Part shown: piece after piece, positions 58,979 through 64,000 of the stretch
Position numbering within the stretch: the first letter of the stretch is position 1
How the letters are laid out: each line of letters begins with the position of its first letter
Assembly: GCA_965267485.1 (NCBI GenBank)
Contig: OZ254080.1
Location: 1,612,001 to 1,676,000, forward strand
Reading direction: 5' to 3'
From: JANQJA01 sp965267485
Lineage (GTDB): Bacteria > Pseudomonadota > Gammaproteobacteria > Pseudomonadales > Azotimanducaceae
DNA: 64,000 nucleotides
Made by a program: the position numbers and the translations under genes
Notes under the pieces: model-generated
What the model was told of the DNA's origin: nothing
The model's database searches: none
The model's input: only the letters and a program-made list of their open reading frames with translations

Positions 58979-61900
58979 TCCCTTGTTCGACTACCTCCTA
59001 CAGTTCTATTGGCCTCACGGCCAACGGAAGTCAGGGAAGACGACGGAGCGGCGAAGGAATCGCCGCGCAATCACACCGGCGGCGCTTGTCGCCGCCGCGT
59101 GTGTTGTCCTGCTCCTCGGCTACAGCCAGGCGAGTCTCGGCGAAGAATTTCGCAAGCTGTCGGATCGTCGCAACCTGATTTTCGATCGCCTCGGTTCCGA
59201 GGACGGACTGTCCCAGGCGGGCATCAGCGCCATCGTTCAGGATGATATCGGCTTCATCTGGGTTGGAACCCAGGAAGGTCTTTACCGCTACGACGGCCAC
59301 TCGTTCACAACCTTCTACCAGATGGAAGACCAGCCCACGTCGCTGTCCCATGACACGATCTGGGCGCTGTTGCCGGACGGTGACGGCCGGGTCTGGGTTG
59401 GTACCGACGCGGGCCTCAACCGCTACGATCCGGTGACGGGTGCCTTCGAGCACTTTCCGCTGGACGAGAACGGTGACGCAGGCAAGCGTCATGATGTGAT
59501 TCACGCGTTGCTGCGTGATGCCGATGGCAACGTCTGGGTTGGCAGCGGTCTGGGTCTTTCCCGGTACGAGGGGAACGGCGAGTTCGAGCATTTCCGGCAC
59601 GATCCGTTCGAGCCGGACACGATCGGTCGCGGCAGTGTTCGCGCACTGCTCGAGGATTCCGCTGGCAATCTGTGGGTCGGCACGGAGCAGGGTGGCCTGC
59701 AACGATTCGATCGACGCGACGGCACGTTCCGGCACTTCACGCGTGAGACGGGGTTGCTTCGCGACAACTACGTTCGCGACATTATCGAGGACGACGGCAA
59801 GCTGTGGGTGTCGACCTTCAACGGCGGCATCTCGATCTTCGATCCGGCGAGCGAAACCTCGCAGCACATTCAGGCGGGTGGCGGCTTCAATCTCGCCAAT
59901 AACCGCGTTCGTGCGCTGCTCAAGGACCAGGGTGGCGACATCTGGGTCGGCACGGACGGTGGCTTGCACCTCTGGGACCGTGAACTGCAGCAACTCACCC
60001 GCTACACCTACGACCCGACAGATCCCAAAAGCATCAGCGACAACACGGTTTTCGTGCTCTATCAGGATCGCGGCGGTGTCGTCTGGGTCGGCACGTTCAA
60101 CGGCATCAGCAAGTGGAACGCCAATATCGACACGTTCCCGCACTTCCGTCGCGGTCCTGAAGAGGGACACCGGTTATCCAACAACTCCGTGACGTCGTTC
60201 GCGGAAGTCGGCAAGGACATCTACATCGGCACTTTCGACGGGCTGAATCGCTGGAACGGCAATACCGGCAAGTTCGACCTCGTACTGGACAGCCGCTCCG
60301 GGCTGACTGAAGACATGGTCATGTCACTGGATTCCCGCGGGGAGGAGTTGTGGGTCGGCACGATGTCGGGCGGTGTGAACATCGTCAGGGACGGCGTTGT
60401 GGTCGAAACTTTCGTGCACCGCGTGGGGGATGATACGTCGCTGAGCGGGAACGCGGTCAGTGACATCCTGGTGGACAGCAAGGGGGATGTCTGGCTGACG
60501 ACCTGGGGAGGGGGAGTCAGCCTTTATCTCGGCGATGGCAAGTTCAGGCGCTACCCTGATCCGCGCGTGCCCGACGGCGAGTTCAGTGACCTTCGTGCGG
60601 TCGCCATCGAGGAAGCGCCGGACGGCCGTCTGTGGATCGCAACTGACGGCGGCGGCGTCGTCATCCTCGACCCGGAAACGGCGCGAACCGAACACCTGCG
60701 ACTCGACGAGGACGATCCCGCCGGACTCGGCTCCGACAACGTCATCTCGCTGCTCTATGCATCCGGCAGCATGTGGGTGGGTACGCGTGATCGCGGGATC
60801 AGCCGTTATCGTCAGGATACCGGCGACTTCGATCATTTCACCAAGACCGACGGTCTTGCGAGTGACGCGGTGTACGGCATGCTCGAAGATGACCGCGGCA
60901 ACCTCTGGATCAGCGGCGGCAAGGGCCTCTCGGTGCTGCAGCCGTCGACCGGTGAGTTCGCCACCTACGATGCGACGCACGGTCTCCAGAGTGACGATTT
61001 CAACAGCGGCGCCTATCTCGAACTCGCGGACGGCAGCTTCCTGTTCGGTGGCAACAACGGCTTCAACGCCTTCGATCCGGCCCTCATCAAGGGCAACACC
61101 TACGTGCCGCCGATCGTGGTGACGGAATTCTCGAAGTTCAACGAACCCTTCGCCCTCGACAATCCTGTGTTTGGTGCCAGGGAGATCGACATCGACTATG
61201 ACGACTTCGTCATCGGGTTCGAATTCTCCGCGATGGATTTCACGGCGCCCGAGAAGAACCGTTTCCAGTATCGACTCGAAGGATTCGACCGTGACTGGGT
61301 CGAGGCGCGGCCCGGCACCCGGTCGGTGACCTACACCAACCTGGACCCGGGCCACTACCGCTTCCATGTCAGGGGTTCGAACAACGATGGTGTCTGGAAC
61401 CTGCGCGGTGCGTCCATCGGGCTCATGGTCCGCCCGCCGGTCTGGGCGACCTGGTGGGCCTATCTCGGCTACCTGTGTCTCGGCCTGTTTGCGCTCTATC
61501 AGGTGCAGAAGGCGAACGAACGCCGGCTCCGTCGCGACGCCGAGAAACGCTACAGCGAGCGCCTGCAGCTCTACATCGAATCGCTGGAGGAAGCCACGGA
61601 CTGTGTGCTAATCGCCGACAGCAACAAGAACCTGATGTACGCCAACAATGCGATCGAAGACATTCTCGGACTCAGCCCGGCGCAGTCAGTCGGCCGCTCG
61701 ATCCTGTCCCTGCTATTTGCCGATGTCGCCGACGCCAATGCTGCGCGGCAGGGACTTGAGCGTGAGGGTCGCTGGCACGGCGAGGTCACCAGCGTGCGTG
61801 ACGGACAGACCGTAACGACAGAGGTGACTATCGCGTCCGTCAAGGACGATGCGGAAAACGAGACCGCGTACGTCAGCATCGCGCGCGACATCACCGATCG

Positions 61901-62654
61901 AAAACGCACCCAGGCCGAACTCGAGAATCACCGCAAGAACCTCGAGTTCCTGGTGGCGGAGCGCACCAAGGCGCTGGAGCGCGAGATTTCCGAGAACAAG
62001 GCGTTCCAGCGAGACCTCGCCAACTCGCTGCGCGAGAAGGAACTGCTGCTGAAGGAAGTGCATCACCGCGTGAAGAACAACATGCAGGTGATCTCCAGCC
62101 TCCTGAATATTCAGGCAGAGACCATCGGCAACGAGGAGTTCGCGAGCCTGCTCGGCGAAAGCCAGCAGCGCATCAAGTCGATGTCGCTGATTCACGAGAA
62201 TCTGTACCAGTCCGACAATCTTCTCGAAATCGATTTCGAGGATTACATCCGGATGCTCGCCAACAGCCTGTGTCGTTTCTATACGATTCCGGGCGTCTCG
62301 GTGAATCTCAATGTCAACGTCGAGGATGTGAGCCTCGACATCGAGACCGCAGTGCCCTGTGGACTCATCATCAATGAACTGATCTCAAACTCACTCAAGC
62401 ACGCGTTCCATGATCGCGAGGGTTCTGCAACCATTTCCGTCTCGTTCCGCAATATGGGGTGCCAGTACGTGCTCGCCATTTGCGACGACGGCAGCGGCCT
62501 GCCGGAAGGATTCGACCCGGCCGCCTCGTCGTCGATGGGCATGGAGATCGTCTCGATCCTGACGCAACAGCTTGACGGACGTCTCGAGGTATCAAGTGGC
62601 GAGGGTGCCCGCTTCGAGATTTCATTCCCAAGGAAGGAGAAGGCCAATGCCTAA
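58965..62654 (+). CDS. Two-component regulator-propeller sensor histidine kinase (HisKA_2 type)
   Basis: A 1229-residue hybrid-like sensor without a REC domain. A membrane helix or signal (AALVAAACVVLLLGY) near residue 45 is followed by about fourteen WVGT-type propeller repeats (IWVGTQEGLYRYDG, VWVGTDAGLNRYDP and others), fitting two seven-bladed propellers in the periplasm. Then come a Y_Y_Y domain (about 745-812), a second membrane helix (about 824-850), a PAS domain (about 866-980), a coiled coil, and a HisKA_2 kinase with phospho-acceptor His 1033/1034 in EVHHRVKNNMQ and ATP-binding INELISNSLKHAF and DDGSGLP. The start is TTG at 58965, overlapping the protease stop by 14 bases. The ligand is unknown. 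Confidence 0.92.
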   Translation: MDRNNPLFDYLLQFYWPHGQRKSGKTTERRRNRRAITPAALVAAACVVLLLGYSQASLGEEFRKLSDRRNLIFDRLGSEDGLSQAGISAIVQDDIGFIWVGTQEGLYRYDGHSFTTFYQMEDQPTSLSHDTIWALLPDGDGRVWVGTDAGLNRYDPVTGAFEHFPLDENGDAGKRHDVIHALLRDADGNVWVGSGLGLSRYEGNGEFEHFRHDPFEPDTIGRGSVRALLEDSAGNLWVGTEQGGLQRFDRRDGTFRHFTRETGLLRDNYVRDIIEDDGKLWVSTFNGGISIFDPASETSQHIQAGGGFNLANNRVRALLKDQGGDIWVGTDGGLHLWDRELQQLTRYTYDPTDPKSISDNTVFVLYQDRGGVVWVGTFNGISKWNANIDTFPHFRRGPEEGHRLSNNSVTSFAEVGKDIYIGTFDGLNRWNGNTGKFDLVLDSRSGLTEDMVMSLDSRGEELWVGTMSGGVNIVRDGVVVETFVHRVGDDTSLSGNAVSDILVDSKGDVWLTTWGGGVSLYLGDGKFRRYPDPRVPDGEFSDLRAVAIEEAPDGRLWIATDGGGVVILDPETARTEHLRLDEDDPAGLGSDNVISLLYASGSMWVGTRDRGISRYRQDTGDFDHFTKTDGLASDAVYGMLEDDRGNLWISGGKGLSVLQPSTGEFATYDATHGLQSDDFNSGAYLELADGSFLFGGNNGFNAFDPALIKGNTYVPPIVVTEFSKFNEPFALDNPVFGAREIDIDYDDFVIGFEFSAMDFTAPEKNRFQYRLEGFDRDWVEARPGTRSVTYTNLDPGHYRFHVRGSNNDGVWNLRGASIGLMVRPPVWATWWAYLGYLCLGLFALYQVQKANERRLRRDAEKRYSERLQLYIESLEEATDCVLIADSNKNLMYANNAIEDILGLSPAQSVGRSILSLLFADVADANAARQGLEREGRWHGEVTSVRDGQTVTTEVTIASVKDDAENETAYVSIARDITDRKRTQAELENHRKNLEFLVAERTKALEREISENKAFQRDLANSLREKELLLKEVHHRVKNNMQVISSLLNIQAETIGNEEFASLLGESQQRIKSMSLIHENLYQSDNLLEIDFEDYIRMLANSLCRFYTIPGVSVNLNVNVEDVSLDIETAVPCGLIINELISNSLKHAFHDREGSATISVSFRNMGCQYVLAICDDGSGLPEGFDPAASSSMGMEIVSILTQQLDGRLEVSSGEGARFEISFPRKEKANA

Positions 62655-64000
62655 CACACGACTGCTGGTTGTCGAAGACGAGGTCTTGGTCGCCAGGGAT
62701 ATCAAGGCGAGGCTCGTCAAAATGGGTTACGAGGTCGTCGACATGGCGGCGCGCGGCGTCGAGGCCATCGAAAAGGCGCTGGAACATCGCCCGGATCTCG
62801 TGCTGATGGATATCAATCTGCGTGACGAGGTTGACGGTGTCGAGGCGGCGATCAGGATTCGCGAGCAGTATGATGTTCCCATCATTTTCTGCACCGCGTA
62901 CTCCAACGAGGATACGCTGGAGCGTGCCAAGGTCTCCGAGCCCTACGGCTATGTGCTCAAACCTTTCGACAACAGGGAACTCGAGATCAACATCGAGATC
63001 GCCCTGTACAAACACCGCATTGAACGTGATCTTGCCGATACCAGGCGCCGCCTCGATGCAACGCTGACCAACGTCAGCGACGGGGTGATCGCCGCCGAGG
63101 TCGACGGTCTCGTGCGCGTCATCAATCCGACGGCCGAGAAGATCACCGGCTGGAGTCGCCAGCAGATGGGCAATCTCACGCTCGCCCAGGCCATGAAGCT
63201 CGAGCCATTCGAAGCGAGCGGGCTGCACTTCGACCTGGAGCGCGCAGCAGAGGGAATGCCCGATGGTGTGACGTCGATGCGACAGTACCTGCGGCACCCT
63301 GGCGGTGGCCTGACGCCGATCGAGATCAGCGTGAACACGATCGAGAACCACTCCAGTGATCTCGTGGTCGTCACCTTCCGCGATATCAGCCAGCAGATCA
63401 GCTACGAAGAGCAGATCCGCCATAATGCCTTCTTCGACAGCCTGACGAGCCTGCCCAACCGCGCGCTGTTCTACGATCGCCTGGAGAGTTCGATGAACCG
63501 ACGGGCGCGCGGCAATTCGCAGCCCTTTGCCGTTGCATTCGTTGATCTGGACAAGTTTGCCGTCGTCAACGAAGGCCTCGGCCACGACTCCGGCGACCGC
63601 GTCATCGACGAGGTGGCACGCCGGCTCGATCGTTGCCTGCGGCCGGACGACACGCTGTCACGTTTCAGCGGTGATGTATTTGCGGTGCTGCTTGATCCGG
63701 TCGACTCGATTACCGGCGCGATTACGGCAGTGTCACGGATGCAGAAGGTCATCGAAGCACCGATCGAGGTCAACGGGACGACGATCAACCTCACCGCAAG
63801 CGCCGGTATCCTGCTGCACCAGAACTCCTACGAGAATCCCGAGGAAATGATCCGGGATGCGGACACGGCGCTGCATCGGGCGAAGGCTGATCAGCGGGGC
63901 GGCTATGTCGTATTCGACGGTGCCATGTACGAGAGCGCACTCCAGTACATCGAATGTCGACAGGGAATTCAGGCCGGGCTCAACAACAACCAGTTCGAGG
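62648..64000 (+). CDS. REC-PAS-GGDEF(-EAL?) response regulator, 5' part
   Basis: The frame is open at the right window edge, with 451 residues visible. REC (about 4-125) has acidic D11/E12-type residues and phospho-acceptor D55 in LVLMDINL. A PAS domain follows (about 135-250, to VVTFRDIS). A GGDEF domain spans about 262 to 430, but its motif is SGDVF (341-345), so cyclase activity is very unlikely. The last residues (YIECRQGIQAGLNNNQFE) are a typical lead-in to an EAL domain, suggesting a c-di-GMP phosphodiesterase. Its ATG overlaps the kinase stop by 7 bases, so it is very probably the cognate regulator. Confidence 0.88.

Noticed and set aside
1..64000. tRNA, rRNA, IS elements, integrases or phage genes
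   Set aside because: None could be recognised by reading; a covariance or profile search could still find a short RNA missed here.

Overview
The window is GC-rich, densely packed DNA. It is most likely from the chromosome of a free-living, probably aquatic or soil, gammaproteobacterium. The evidence for this placement is an RpoH-type heat-shock sigma factor, BtuB under a cobalamin riboswitch, a thiamine uptake cassette under a TPP riboswitch, TonB-dependent receptors, RND efflux, a BamA-like outer-membrane protein, a PEP-CTERM-like protein and several sugar-cation type MFS carriers. No rRNA, tRNA, IS element, integrase, phage gene or CRISPR array was seen. A closer taxonomic placement is not possible by eye.

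Layout. 1-10 kb holds a truncated CaCA exchanger, a DsbA-fold isomerase, an MFS carrier, an acyl-CoA dehydrogenase, riboswitch-controlled btuB, a membrane diguanylate cyclase, and an Old-Yellow-Enzyme/Rieske oxygenase pair. 10-19 kb is largely repair and detoxification: DUF2256 with photolyase, SulP permease, glyoxalase II, VOC protein, amino-acid racemase, Nudix, Ycf46-like AAA ATPase and Fpg/Nei glycosylase. 19-26 kb has a 37-residue membrane protein, a LytS/LytTR two-component system, rpoH with its promoter and terminator, a second GPH-type carrier, a DUF169 protein and an NTF2-like/phosphotransferase pair. 26-36 kb has a prolyl-oligopeptidase-family lipoprotein whose 3' end runs into a palindromic repeat cluster, a PEP-CTERM-like protein, an SDR, a BamA-like protein, a Gfo/Idh oxidoreductase, a methyltransferase and a short 3-hydroxyacyl-CoA dehydrogenase. 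35.4-39.2 kb is a complete-looking thiamine salvage operon read on the minus strand (TPP riboswitch, TonB receptor, YkoF-like protein, PnuT-type transporter, kinase). 39-52.6 kb holds PncC, an amidase, an RND pump with its adaptor, a DUF5916 outer-membrane protein, a TetA-like carrier, a dienelactone hydrolase and malate synthase G.

The most unusual part is 52.6-64 kb, all on the plus strand. A 946-residue sigma54 activator (REC, PAS-like, decayed GGDEF-like, GAF-like, AAA+ and two Fis-like helix-turn-helix segments) is followed by a textbook sigma54 control region: an 11-bp inverted repeat, an IHF-like site and a near-consensus -24/-12 element. This drives a run of overlapping genes. The first is a secreted subtilisin-like protease flanked by about 30 copies of a Y[IL]W-centred motif (8 acidic ARYLWDEE-type copies before the catalytic domain, 22 GYIWNM copies after it). 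The second is a double seven-bladed propeller sensor histidine kinase. The third is a REC-PAS-GGDEF protein with a decayed GGDEF motif, cut by the window edge. The REC domains of the activator and of the last protein are close paralogues, which suggests that one kinase feeds both. I do not recognise this as a described system. My inference is a self-contained regulatory circuit that controls, and perhaps senses the products of, a repeat-bearing secreted protease.
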